A program made the translations under genes and the position numbers. A stretch of 14,396 nucleotides of DNA from JBAXGW01 sp037139195. GTDB taxonomy: Bacteria > Bacteroidota > Bacteroidia > Bacteroidales > JAHJDW01. Location: contig JBAXGW010000087.1 of the NCBI GenBank assembly GCA_037139195.1, positions 1-14,396 on the forward strand, given 5' to 3'. The notes beneath the pieces are model-generated. The model worked only from the letters and a program-made list of their open reading frames with translations, was not told where the DNA came from and made no database searches. This document shows positions 7,007-14,146 of this stretch, piece by piece; the stretch's first letter is position 1; the number at the start of each line of letters is the position of its first letter.

Positions 7007-7175
7007 TTAGAGTCTGTCCATAAAGTCGGTACTTTTTTTTATTTAACTCAGTGGCTGTCTTTAATGTTCATAATCGAGGCACTCGAAGGTTTTATTTTTA
7101 GGAGTTTACTGGGGTAAATGATTAAAAATAAAAGCGATAGAAACGATGAGTGTGGGTATTATAGACGGACACTAA
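7007..7175. mobile_element. MITE-like element with imperfect terminal inverted repeats
   Basis: TTTAATTAGAGTCTGTCCATAA (7002-7023, minus its first base in the strict element) matches the reverse complement of 7159-7180 at 19 of 22 positions. The interior (about 135 bp) holds no credible ORF. If the flanking TTAA (7003-7006 and 7176-7179) is the target duplication, the element is 169 bp with ends TTAG...CTAA. The boundary is ambiguous because TTAATTAG/CTAATTAA is itself near-palindromic. The stop codon of suhB (7172-7174) falls inside the right terminal repeat. It is best read as a non-autonomous insertion or an internally deleted insertion sequence; the family is not identified. Confidence 0.6.
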
Positions 7176-7963
7176 TTAAAATGAAGTTTAATGCTTTCCA
7201 TAAACTCATCATACATTTTACTGTTACAAGCAACCATTTCTTGTCCAAAAAGCCAATTGTCGCCTCCTTTAAAATCAGATATTTTGCCTCCAGCTTGCTG
7301 AACAATAAAGGCGCCAGCTGCAACATCCCAAGGTTTTAAGCTGTATTCGTAGAAAGCGTCAAATCGTCCGCAGGCAACATAAGCTAAGTCGGCAGCAGCA
7401 GACCCTAGTCGGCGAACTCCATGCGTGCTTTTCATGAAGTGCTTAAATAGTTCCATGTACTCGTCTAGTTTTTCAAAATCATAATATGGAAAACCAGTAG
7501 CTAATAATGAATCTTTTAGGTTGATGGTTTTTGTTACATTAATTATATCGCCATTTAAATATGCAGGGGCGCCTTCATAAGAATAAAAAGATTCGTTTTT
7601 GTTAATTTCCTTAACTACACCTATAATTATAGTGTCGTCGCGCTTTAATGCTATGCTTATGCAGAAACATGGAACTCCATGAATGAAGTTAGTAGTGCCA
7701 TCTAGCGGATCGACAATCCAATTATATGTTTTGCCAATCTTTGTTGAAGTGTTTTCTTCGGCAATAAAACCACTTTCAGGAATTATTTTAATTAATCCCT
7801 TTACAATCATTTTTTCGGCAGTTTTATCAACGTACGAAACAAAATCATTAATACCTTTTACTTCAATTTTTTTGGTGTCAAAATTCTTAAGCTCTTCTGT
7901 AATGAAGTTAGATACTTCATCAACAAGCTGTAATACTTTTTTTGTGATAATAGTTAAATTCAT
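7172..7963 (-). CDS. suhB: Inositol monophosphatase family protein
   Basis: A 263-residue protein of usual family length. The metal-binding motifs are complete: IAEEN (67-71, Glu69/Glu70), WIVDPLDGTTNF (82-93, Asp85 and Asp88) and KPWDVAAGAFIVQQAGG (210-226, Asp213). These enzymes use Mg2+ to hydrolyse inositol-1-phosphate and related sugar or nucleotide phosphates; SuhB in Escherichia coli also takes part in rRNA transcription antitermination. The enzyme is cytoplasmic, with no signal peptide. The start ATG is 6 nt after the mtaB stop codon, so the two form an operon. The last residues and the TAG stop come from the terminal repeat of the adjacent MITE-like element, so the original C-terminus may have differed by a few residues. 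The family call is firm; the substrate is not fixed by sequence. Confidence 0.92.
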   Translation of the reverse strand: MNLTIITKKVLQLVDEVSNFITEELKNFDTKKIEVKGINDFVSYVDKTAEKMIVKGLIKIIPESGFIAEENTSTKIGKTYNWIVDPLDGTTNFIHGVPCFCISIALKRDDTIIIGVVKEINKNESFYSYEGAPAYLNGDIINVTKTINLKDSLLATGFPYYDFEKLDEYMELFKHFMKSTHGVRRLGSAAADLAYVACGRFDAFYEYSLKPWDVAAGAFIVQQAGGKISDFKGGDNWLFGQEMVACNSKMYDEFMESIKLHFN

Positions 7964-7969
7964 TGTTGT

Positions 7970-9271
7970 TTAGTTCATTAGGTTGATGGTATAAGTGCAT
8001 TCTTCGTCAATATCGAGTAATTTTACTTTCACAATTTTATTTATTAATTCTTTAGTAAAAGGATATTTTACTTTTATATAATTTCCAGTAAACCCATTTA
8101 TAAAACCGTGATTATTAGTTGATTCAAATAATACGTAGTGTTCGGTGTCTTTATTTTTTTTATAAAAATTCAATTTTAATTTGTCTGATAATTCTAATAG
8201 TTGATTGCATCGTTCTTTTCTAATGCTATTTGGAACTATTGGTTTAATGTCAAGTGCTTTTGTATTAGGTCGCTCGGAATAGGTGAATACATGCATGTAA
8301 GAGATATTGAGCGAGTCAATAAATGATATTGCATCGATGAAGTCTTCATTGCTTTCGGAAGGGAAACCTGCAATTATATCGGTGGCAATACAAGCGAAAG
8401 GCATTACCGATTTTATTTTAGCCACTCTTTCGGCAAAAAGTTCTCTCTTATATTTGCGGTTCATGGCTTTTAGAACATTGTTGGAGCCAGCTTGCAATGG
8501 TATATGAAAGTGCGGAAAAAATTTTCTTGATTTCGCAATAAAATCAATTATTTCATCCGAAATAAGATTTGGTTCAATAGACGAAAGTCTATATCGAGAG
8601 ATGCCTTCTACTTTGTCGAGTTCTTTAAGTAGGGAAAGTAGGTTTTCTTGGTGTTCTTCGCCAAAATGCCCTATATTAATTCCAGTCAGAATAATTTCTT
8701 TTATGCCGCTTTGTGCAATTTTATTTGCATTTGAAATTACGTTTGAAATTTTATCGCTTCTATTTCTGCCACGGGCAAAAGGAATGGTACAGTACGAGCA
8801 GAAATAATTGCAGCCATCTTGTATTTTAAGAAAAGAGCGAGTGCGGTCGCCTAGAGAATAGGTTGATACAAATTCGCTTTTTTTGTTAATATCTGATACT
8901 GCTATAATTGCATTGTTTGATGTGTGATTTTTCAATCGTTCTATCAATTCAAATTTTTCATTGTTACCAAGCACAATGTCAACGCCTTCAATTGCCGAAA
9001 AGCTTTCGGGACTTAATTGAGCGTAGCAGCCTGTAATTACTATAGTGGGTTTGCTATCGGCATTCTTAATAGCTTTTTTTATAGCTTGACGGCATTTGCT
9101 ATCAGCATTGTTAGTAACCGAGCAGGTGTTTATTACTACAATATCTGGATTCTCTGTTAGTTTTACTTTTTCAAATCCATTATTTTGAGCCAATTCCGAC
9201 AATGAAGCGCTCTCTGTAAAATTTAATTTGCAGCCTAAAGTGATGAAGGATATTTTGTTGCCGTGATTCAT
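7970..9271 (-). CDS. mtaB: tRNA t6A37 methylthiotransferase MtaB (radical SAM)
   Basis: A 433-residue protein with the three parts of a methylthiotransferase. The N-terminal UPF0004 domain has cluster cysteines Cys14 (ITLGCKLN), Cys50 (INTCSVT) and Cys82 (TGCYAQ). The radical SAM core has Cys154, Cys158 and Cys161 (GCNYFCSYCTIPFARGR). A short TRAM-like C-terminus (about 375-430) follows. LGCKLN, rather than the LGCPKN of RimO or the C-x-N pattern of MiaB, together with CSVTNNAD, marks the MtaB branch. MtaB converts t6A to ms2t6A at position 37 of tRNAs reading ANN codons, using two 4Fe-4S clusters and S-adenosylmethionine. It is first in an operon with suhB (6-nt gap) and has a near-perfect promoter at 9295-9325. 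Confidence 0.92.
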   Translation of the reverse strand: MNHGNKISFITLGCKLNFTESASLSELAQNNGFEKVKLTENPDIVVINTCSVTNNADSKCRQAIKKAIKNADSKPTIVITGCYAQLSPESFSAIEGVDIVLGNNEKFELIERLKNHTSNNAIIAVSDINKKSEFVSTYSLGDRTRSFLKIQDGCNYFCSYCTIPFARGRNRSDKISNVISNANKIAQSGIKEIILTGINIGHFGEEHQENLLSLLKELDKVEGISRYRLSSIEPNLISDEIIDFIAKSRKFFPHFHIPLQAGSNNVLKAMNRKYKRELFAERVAKIKSVMPFACIATDIIAGFPSESNEDFIDAISFIDSLNISYMHVFTYSERPNTKALDIKPIVPNSIRKERCNQLLELSDKLKLNFYKKNKDTEHYVLFESTNNHGFINGFTGNYIKVKYPFTKELINKIVKVKLLDIDEECTYTINLMN

Positions 9272-9280
9272 TGTGAACTT

Positions 9281-9295
9281 GCTGTTTCGAACAGC
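9281..9295. promoter_or_regulatory. Palindrome at the expected mtaB transcription start
   Basis: GCTGTT-TCG-AACAGC is a perfect 6-bp inverted repeat with a 3-nt centre. It abuts the -7 box on its downstream side, so it spans the expected transcription start. It could be an operator or a 5' stem in the mRNA leader. No regulator gene is nearby. Confidence 0.4.
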
Positions 9296-9325
9296 AAATA
9301 TACTATTATTGATGTGAAGAACAAA
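9295..9325 (-). promoter_or_regulatory. Bacteroidota-type promoter for mtaB-suhB
   Basis: On the minus strand TTTG (9325-9322) precedes TATATTTG (9302-9295) by exactly 19 nt, matching the TTTG-N19-TAnnTTTG consensus of the primary sigma factor in this phylum. The mtaB ATG follows 23 nt downstream of the box, giving a leader of roughly 15-20 nt. Confidence 0.7.
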
Positions 9326-9517
9326 TGGTTTTAAGTTAATAATTAGCTAAAATTTTTCAGTGATATTTTCTTCAATCCCAAGATTTTAATTGCAACAATG
9401 ATGATATGTTAATTTTAATGTATTGCAAATCAGTTTGTAATAAAATATTTGATAAAATATGTTTTCATGCAACTATTCGTCCAAATTGGTAGTCTTGTAC
9501 AAAACGATTAAATAAAT

Positions 9518-9754
9518 ATGAAAAATAATTGCATTAAATTTTGTTTCAATTATAATTCTTTTGAATTATTCAATACAAAGGGAATCAATGTTTATCACTT
9601 TTTTACAGACAAGAAAAAAGCTCTAATACTTGAAGTAAATACTTTTATACTTTGTTTTGCTGCAATTAAAAAAGAATTTAAAAACGATTCGATATTTGGT
9701 TTTAATAGTAAATATTATTTGTTCTCAAAAATACTACCACATCATAACCAATAG
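9518..9754 (+). CDS. Doubtful small ORF, 78 codons
   Basis: The predicted product is Phe/Lys/Asn/Ile-rich (starts MKNNCIKFCFNYNSFELF, ends KILPHHNQ) with no signal peptide, membrane helix or recognised motif. Its composition is close to what random AT-rich sequence would give. In its favour, the ATG follows an A-rich leader, a near-match to a -7 box (TAGTCTTG, around 9489-9496) lies upstream, and a strong hairpin begins 4 nt after the stop. It may be a short lineage-specific gene or simply an open frame in a spacer. Confidence 0.2.
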   Translation: MKNNCIKFCFNYNSFELFNTKGINVYHFFTDKKKALILEVNTFILCFAAIKKEFKNDSIFGFNSKYYLFSKILPHHNQ

Positions 9755-9758
9755 GTAA

Positions 9759-9788
9759 GCCACTGTAAAAGTTTTCGTTTACAGTGGC
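9759..9788. repeat. Perfect 11-bp hairpin
   Basis: GCCACTGTAAA (9759-9769) and TTTACAGTGGC (9778-9788) are perfect reverse complements around an 8-nt loop. No T run follows on the plus strand, and no run of A precedes it that would give a minus-strand terminator. It may be a poor terminator for the small ORF, a binding site, or a structured RNA element upstream of the protease gene. Confidence 0.55.
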
Positions 9789-9885
9789 AGTTACAGATTG
9801 CTTAATTAATTGTCTTTTGCATGCAATTTAAGTATTAGAAAACAAAAATCTATTAAATAATTTATTAAATAAAAATTTTTTGAAT

Positions 9886-11661
9886 ATGAAAAAAATATTT
9901 TTAACAGTAGGAATTTTAGTGTTTGCAACAACAAGCATATTTGCAAAAAAAGTAGATGAAGCAACTGCAAAAAAAGTAGGAGCTAACTTTTTAATTAAAA
10001 ACATAGATTCTCAATCGCTTAAAAGCGCATCGGATTTACAATTAATTTACAATGGTAAAGACCTTGAGTCTAAAACAACATTTTATGTGTTTAATGCTGA
10101 ACAAGATGGATTTGTAATTATATCGGGTGATGATGTTGTTAAACCTGTTTTAGCTTATTCAGATCAAGGAGCGTTTGATCCTAATGATATGGCACCTGCC
10201 ACAAAAGCATGGCTTGAAAGTTATTCAAATCAGATAAGCGAGGCTGTTAAAAATAATTATAAAAGTACAGCTGCTGTTGATGCTCAATGGAACGAATATA
10301 TTACTGGAAATATAAATAAAATAATAGTTCCAACAGTTATAGTTGCTCCTTTAATTAAAACACAATGGAATCAGGGTACTTATTACAATAGTCTATGTCC
10401 TGGCGGAAGCGTAACGGGTTGTGTTGCAACTGCAATGGCTCAAATATTAAAATATTGGAATAGTCCAACAAAGGGCATCGGATCTCATACATATAGCGAT
10501 CCATTAAATAATGATGCTAATGGAAATGCAATATCTGGTTCTGCTTATGGAAATCAAACTGCAAATTTTGGTGCTACAACGTATGCTTGGAGTTCTATGC
10601 CCAATAAGCTTACTGCAACTAGTACATCAGCACAAAAAACAGCAGTAGCAACACTAATGTATCATTGTGGTGTTAGTATTGATATGAATTATAGTGTTCA
10701 AGGAAGTGGTGCAAGTACAACTTCTGTACCTGAAGCTATTGAATCTCACTTCAAATATTCAACTGAAGCACAGTATGTTTCAAGAGTCAATTATTCTTAT
10801 ATAGATTGGGTTGCATTATTAAAATCAGAATTAAACTCAAAAAGACCCGTGCAATATCGTGGAGACAGCACTGGAGGACATTCTTTTATTTGCGATGGTT
10901 ATAATTCATGGAGCTTGTTTCATTTTAACTGGGGATGGGGTGGTTCAAATGATGGATATTTTAATTTAGATGCCTTGACACCAGGAGGCTATAGTTTTAA
11001 TAACCATCAAGGAGCAGTAGTTAGAATTTATCCTCTTCAATCAATATCTGGTTCTTATCAGTTTTTAAAAAGTTCATCTCATGCTTTCACAATAGATTCT
11101 CCATTTCCTTTAACTAATAGTGTTAAATGGACATTAACTAGTGGTAAAGGTTTTTCGTTTAGTCCAACCAGTGTAGTGCTAACAAAGACGGTCTCTGCTA
11201 CATCATCGGTTACTGTTTATGCTCCTTCTTATATATCGGAGAATGCAATATTAACAGTAGAAAATACAACAGGAAATTTAATTCAAAAATTAACCAAAAC
11301 GATTAAAACGGTTAACTTCCTAACAATTGATCCCATCATAATAGATCCTATTATAATAGATCCAATTATCGTTTATCCAAATGATCCTATTATTCGATTT
11401 GAAGGTACAACTGATGTTACTGAATCTACAGAAAATAAAGCACTTTCATTTTATCCTAATCCAGCCAATGCTGAAATAACAATTGATGTTCCAGCTTCTT
11501 CTAAAATTGAAATTTTAAATATAAAAGGTCAAGTTCTTAGAATGCTTGAAGCTAGCGAAGGCGCTACAAAAGTTAATATCTCAGACCTTTCTAAAGGCAT
11601 GTATTTTATAAGAGCGAATACAAATAATGAAATTACTATGAAAAAGTTCATCAAAGAATAA
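9886..11661 (+). CDS. Secreted C10-family (streptopain-like) cysteine protease with type IX secretion sorting domain
   Basis: A 591-residue secreted protease. I start it at ATG 9886 (MKKIFLTVGILVFATTSIFA, a clean signal peptide) rather than at a TTG two codons earlier. Residues 21 to about 130 look like the C10 propeptide (TTFYVFNAEQDGFVIISGDD). The catalytic domain (about 150-385) has the C10 signature: TQWNQGTYYNSLCP, then GCVATAMAQILKYW with nucleophile Cys179, then GGHSFICDGYN with His332 and FHFNWGWGGSNDGYF. A beta-rich segment (about 385-475) leads to a repetitive linker built on DPII units (482-503). A Por_Secre_tail sorting domain closes the protein (about 519-591: LSFYPNPAN, then MYFIRANT). 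The enzyme should cross the inner membrane by Sec and be exported by the type IX system to the cell surface or medium. Relatives include streptopain and interpain. A strong terminator follows. Confidence 0.93.
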   Translation: MKKIFLTVGILVFATTSIFAKKVDEATAKKVGANFLIKNIDSQSLKSASDLQLIYNGKDLESKTTFYVFNAEQDGFVIISGDDVVKPVLAYSDQGAFDPNDMAPATKAWLESYSNQISEAVKNNYKSTAAVDAQWNEYITGNINKIIVPTVIVAPLIKTQWNQGTYYNSLCPGGSVTGCVATAMAQILKYWNSPTKGIGSHTYSDPLNNDANGNAISGSAYGNQTANFGATTYAWSSMPNKLTATSTSAQKTAVATLMYHCGVSIDMNYSVQGSGASTTSVPEAIESHFKYSTEAQYVSRVNYSYIDWVALLKSELNSKRPVQYRGDSTGGHSFICDGYNSWSLFHFNWGWGGSNDGYFNLDALTPGGYSFNNHQGAVVRIYPLQSISGSYQFLKSSSHAFTIDSPFPLTNSVKWTLTSGKGFSFSPTSVVLTKTVSATSSVTVYAPSYISENAILTVENTTGNLIQKLTKTIKTVNFLTIDPIIIDPIIIDPIIVYPNDPIIRFEGTTDVTESTENKALSFYPNPANAEITIDVPASSKIEILNIKGQVLRMLEASEGATKVNISDLSKGMYFIRANTNNEITMKKFIKE

Positions 11662-11687
11662 TAATACATTAGGTATTAATAAATTTC

Positions 11688-11725
11688 GCCCCAAAAGTTT
11701 TTTTGCAAACTTTTGGGGCATTTTA
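11688..11725 (+). terminator. Intrinsic terminator of the C10 protease gene
   Basis: GCCCCAAAAGTTT (11688-11700) and AAACTTTTGGGGC (11707-11719) form a perfect 13-bp stem around TTTTGC, followed by ATTTTATT. It begins 26 nt past the stop codon. As the stem is symmetrical and an AAATTTC stretch lies on the other side, some activity toward the minus strand is possible. Confidence 0.85.
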
Positions 11726-11787
11726 TTGGATAACCATAAATCCGCAAGGAGTATGTAATTTATTAGTAATAAATACTTTTCCACTCG

Positions 11788-11850
11788 CTTATTGTAACCG
11801 CAGACTGAGCGGTGGTTGCTGAGCGAAGCCGAAGTAAGTCGAAGTCTATA
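11788..11850. repeat. Dispersed intergenic repeat, copy 2
   Basis: A GC-richer patch (CTTATTGTAACCGCAGACTG, then TGAGCGAAGCCGAAG and AAGTCGAAGTC). It shares ordered words with the copy at 4-63 and, read on the minus strand, contains CTTCGACTT and CTTCGCTCAG as at 12633-12655. GAGCGG and GAAGTAAGTCGAAGT give it internal symmetry. It has no ORF. Confidence 0.6.
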
Positions 11851-11908
11851 AAGAAAATGAACTAATAGCTTGCGGAATTAAGATGAAATAATAATCTGAG
11901 TAGCTACG

Positions 11909-11933
11909 TTTTTTTTTTTTTCTCTCTCTCTCC
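11909..11933. repeat. Homopolymer plus dinucleotide tract T13-(CT)5
   Basis: Thirteen T are followed by CTCTCTCTCTCC immediately beyond the trmH stop codon. On the transcribed minus strand this is a purine run of GGAGAGAGAG followed by A13. Such tracts slip easily; it lies outside any coding frame, so it is not a coding phase switch. Confidence 0.7.
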
Positions 11934-11941
11934 ATTTACAA

Positions 11942-12616
11942 TTACTTGTTTTTCAAAAACTCATCTACAATTAACTCCGATTTATTGATAGTAAGTTTAA
12001 GCCAATTTATCAATAACTCACATCTTTCATTTTCGGGTAGTTGCCATTTTACATTGCTTTTGCGTATACGGTGGGTTAGGTCGTGCAAGCATAATGCTGC
12101 CGATACCGAAATGTTGAAACTCTCGGCAAAGCCATACATAGGTATTTGTAAATAATAGTCGGCCATTTCAATTGCGGTGTCGGATAATCCGTTTAGTTCG
12201 GTTCCAAACATTAGGGCAATTTTCTGGTCAACAGGAAATTCTTCCAAATTGAAATCGTTTTTATGTGGAGTTGTTGCAACAATTTTATAGCCTTTTTGCT
12301 TTAAATCATAAATACAATCAACTGTGTTGTTTTTGTAATCTATTTTATTATAATGTTTTATGTCGAGCCATTTTTCAGCTCCCATCGAAACATCATTGTT
12401 GATATTGTACTCATTAATGTTTTCTATCACATTAATATTTTGAATGCCAAAACAATCGCAGCTTCTTAATACAGCACTTGCATTATGCGATTGAAAAAGG
12501 TCTTCAAGAACTACCGCTATATGGCGTGTTCGGTTAAATGATGTTTTTTGCAATTTGTCAAAACGTTCGTCAGTTACAAATTGACTTAAGTGGTTGATTA
12601 GTTCTATTTGATCCAT
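11942..12616 (-). CDS. trmH: tRNA (guanosine-18-2'-O)-methyltransferase TrmH (SPOUT family)
   Basis: A 224-residue protein with all three SpoU motifs: HNASAVLRSCDCFG (44-57, with conserved Asn45 and catalytic Arg51), LMFGTELNGLS (135-145, Glu140) and IPMYGFAESFNISVSAALCL (158-177, Asn168). SMGAEKWLDI (77-86) is also typical of TrmH. The enzyme methylates the 2'-OH of G18 in the D-loop of tRNAs using S-adenosylmethionine bound in a trefoil knot. The length and the C-terminal helical tail (HRIRKSNVKW onward) fit TrmH rather than RlmB. The gene is cytoplasmic and single; 273 nt separate it from speB upstream, with a dispersed repeat in its leader. I do not see a clean promoter. Confidence 0.9.
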   Translation of the reverse strand: MDQIELINHLSQFVTDERFDKLQKTSFNRTRHIAVVLEDLFQSHNASAVLRSCDCFGIQNINVIENINEYNINNDVSMGAEKWLDIKHYNKIDYKNNTVDCIYDLKQKGYKIVATTPHKNDFNLEEFPVDQKIALMFGTELNGLSDTAIEMADYYLQIPMYGFAESFNISVSAALCLHDLTHRIRKSNVKWQLPENERCELLINWLKLTINKSELIVDEFLKNK

Positions 12617-12632
12617 TTTGTCGTGAATAGTG

Positions 12633-12655
12633 CCCTTCGACTTCGCTCAGGGTGA
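12633..12655. repeat. Dispersed intergenic repeat, copy 3 (short)
   Basis: CCCTTCGACTTCGCTCAGGG followed by TGAC lies 16 nt upstream of the trmH start. It is the short core seen in many Bacteroidota intergenic regions and is related to the words in copies 2 and 4. CCCT...AGGG gives it a small inverted repeat. It would lie in the trmH leader. Confidence 0.6.
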
Positions 12656-12870
12656 CGCCTGAAACAATCTACGGCAAAGATTTATTACTTCTTTTATTTA
12701 ACTGAAATCATATTGTGCTAGTTTTCATAAAGTCATGAAATTATTTCAAATCCCTTAACTATAAACTTCATTGATGGATTTGCTGTTCATGTTTCACTCT
12801 TTAACTCATGCATTTAAATTATTGTTTCTATTTTTCAACTCCTCAGCTGTAAGTTCTTCCGTCAGGCTTC

Positions 12871-12906
12871 AGAATTCAGAATTCAGACTTCAGAATTCTG
12901 AATTCT
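12871..12906. repeat. 14-bp inverted repeat of GAATTC units containing the speB stop codon
   Basis: AGAATTCAGAATTC (12871-12884) and GAATTCTGAATTCT (12893-12906) are perfect reverse complements around an 8-nt loop. Four GAATTC units are present. The speB stop codon (12892-12890, minus strand) lies in the loop and the last codons lie in one arm. The transcript would form a long hairpin at the end of the gene, without a following U run. It may act as a terminator, a 3'-end stabiliser, or mark an inserted repeat. Confidence 0.7.
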
Positions 12907-13936
12907 TTCTTCTTTCTAACGATAAATACATCATATTTGATAACAAAAAGATTAACCGAGCACCCACATTTGCGTCCCACTCATCAGCTCCAGGAGTAAC
13001 TTCCGATAAATCGAACCCAATTATTTGTTTGCCGCTTTTAGCTAATTTTCTAATTATATATTCAGCTTCAGAATAATCTAATCCTCCCGGAACAGGCGTA
13101 CCTGTATTTGGGCAATAATTAGGGGTTAAGCCATCTATATCAAAACTGATATACACTTTTTCAGGCAATGATACGATAATCTCGTCGCAAATTGCATCCC
13201 AACTTTTGCCTTTGTATTTTTGTTCTTTTAAATTGTAATCAAAAAAAGTATTAATGCGCTTGTCTTTATTAATCAATTGGTATTCATCCTGACAAAAATC
13301 TCTAATTCCAACTTGTGTTAGGTTTGATACTGATTTTAATTTCAGTGCATTAAACATTATTGAAGCATGCGAAAACTCAAAATCTTCGTACGAATTTCTT
13401 AAGTCGGCATGTGCATCAATATGCAAAATTCCGAAACTAGTATGAATTTCGCTAAGAGCTTTCATAAATCCCAGTGGAACGCTATGTTCGCCGCCAATTA
13501 CACCTACTAATTTGTTTTTTGATAAATAATGCTTACATGTTTCTTCAACATATTTGTTTAATTCTATCGATTGCTTGTTGACTTCATTAATAATCTCTGT
13601 CATTTCAACATTATTGCTTGCAGATAGTCCTTTCGAAAGCATATCTAAATAGCATTCTGATTCGCCACGCGTACCATCATTAATTTCTATCCATTTTTCA
13701 GAAACTGGAAGCATATTTATGCCAATATTCCAAACTTCAGGAATGTCGAAGTCGAAAAAATCGAGTTGAGGCGAAGCGGCTAATATTGCTTCCGGACCCA
13801 TCGAAGTTCCTGCTCTATAAGATGCAGTTGCATCCCATGGAACTGGAATTAATATAATTCTAGCCTCGTCTTCTGTGAAAGGGAAGCCAAAAATATTGTT
13901 GTTAGATGGTGCTATTTCGTTTGGATTAAATGACAT
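12890..13936 (-). CDS. speB: Agmatinase / ureohydrolase family protein
   Basis: A 348-residue member of the arginase-agmatinase fold. All six Mn2+ ligands are visible: His151 (GGEHS), Asp174/His176/Asp178 (IDAHADLR) and Asp266/Asp268 (SFDIDGLTP), with GTPVPGGLDY (279-288) and Glu312 (DLSEVTPG) as usual. Agmatinase hydrolyses agmatine to putrescine and urea in polyamine synthesis. Arginase, guanidinobutyrase or formimidoylglutamase cannot be excluded by eye, since substrate loops differ subtly. It is longer than the typical 290-310 residues, partly through an insert around residues 78-130. The final residues (about RKNSEF) are encoded inside the GAATTC inverted repeat, so the natural C-terminus may have been altered. 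The enzyme is cytoplasmic. A TATATTTG box lies 16 nt upstream of the start. Confidence 0.87.
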   Translation of the reverse strand: MSFNPNEIAPSNNNIFGFPFTEDEARIILIPVPWDATASYRAGTSMGPEAILAASPQLDFFDFDIPEVWNIGINMLPVSEKWIEINDGTRGESECYLDMLSKGLSASNNVEMTEIINEVNKQSIELNKYVEETCKHYLSKNKLVGVIGGEHSVPLGFMKALSEIHTSFGILHIDAHADLRNSYEDFEFSHASIMFNALKLKSVSNLTQVGIRDFCQDEYQLINKDKRINTFFDYNLKEQKYKGKSWDAICDEIIVSLPEKVYISFDIDGLTPNYCPNTGTPVPGGLDYSEAEYIIRKLAKSGKQIIGFDLSEVTPGADEWDANVGARLIFLLSNMMYLSLERRKNSEF

Positions 13937-13952
13937 AGAAATTATCTTTTTG

Positions 13953-13960
13953 CAAATATA
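13953..13960 (-). promoter_or_regulatory. Possible -7 box of speB promoter
   Basis: TATATTTG on the minus strand matches TAnnTTTG exactly and ends 16 nt before the ATG. The nearest TTTG (13991-13988) is 27 nt away, longer than the usual 19-21, so the -33 element is weak or degenerate. Confidence 0.45.
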
Positions 13961-14063
13961 ATTAGAATATTAATTGATATTAAACTTCAAAAAAAAATAT
14001 CCTTATGCGAAAATGTTTATTAACTGATTATACCAAAATAAGTAATAAAATAGTCCAATAATT

Positions 14064-14146
14064 GTCTTTCGACTTTAGTTTGTCCTGAGCCTGATGAAGG
14101 GCTCAAGATGCCTGATATTAGTCCCCCTGAGCTAGTCGAAAAGATT
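14064..14146. repeat. Dispersed intergenic repeat, copy 4 (palindromic)
   Basis: The arms TTTCGACT (14067-14074) and AGTCGAAA (14134-14141) are perfect inverted repeats enclosing two further related words, TCCTGAGCCTGATGAAGGGC and CCCCTGAGCTAGTCGAA. This looks like two diverged copies of the CTTCGAC...CTCAGG core in opposite orientation. It has no coding potential. Confidence 0.6.

Larger units (their letters stand above)
9272..9885. other. Long divergent spacer between mtaB and the C10 protease gene
   Basis: This 614-bp AT-rich spacer holds the mtaB promoter and palindrome at its left end, one doubtful 78-codon ORF (9518-9754) and a perfect hairpin (9759-9788). I find no exact TAnnTTTG box close to the protease gene. 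Otherwise the sequence is low-complexity A/T with no RNA gene I can recognise. Confidence 0.6.

Noticed and set aside
7118..7339. 73-codon plus-strand ORF across the right end of the MITE-like element
   Set aside because: It overlaps the 3' end of suhB on the opposite strand and has no recognisable transposase features.
7683..7973. 96-codon plus-strand ORF
   Set aside because: It is antisense to the catalytic core of suhB and is a mirror frame of conserved codons.
9880..9885. TTG start two codons before the protease ATG
   Set aside because: ATG at 9886 gives a standard MKK-type signal peptide; the TTG only adds two residues and has no better upstream context.
12771..13076. 101-codon plus-strand ORF
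   Set aside because: It overlaps the end of speB on the other strand, includes the GAATTC repeat and has a low-complexity Phe/Ser-rich product.
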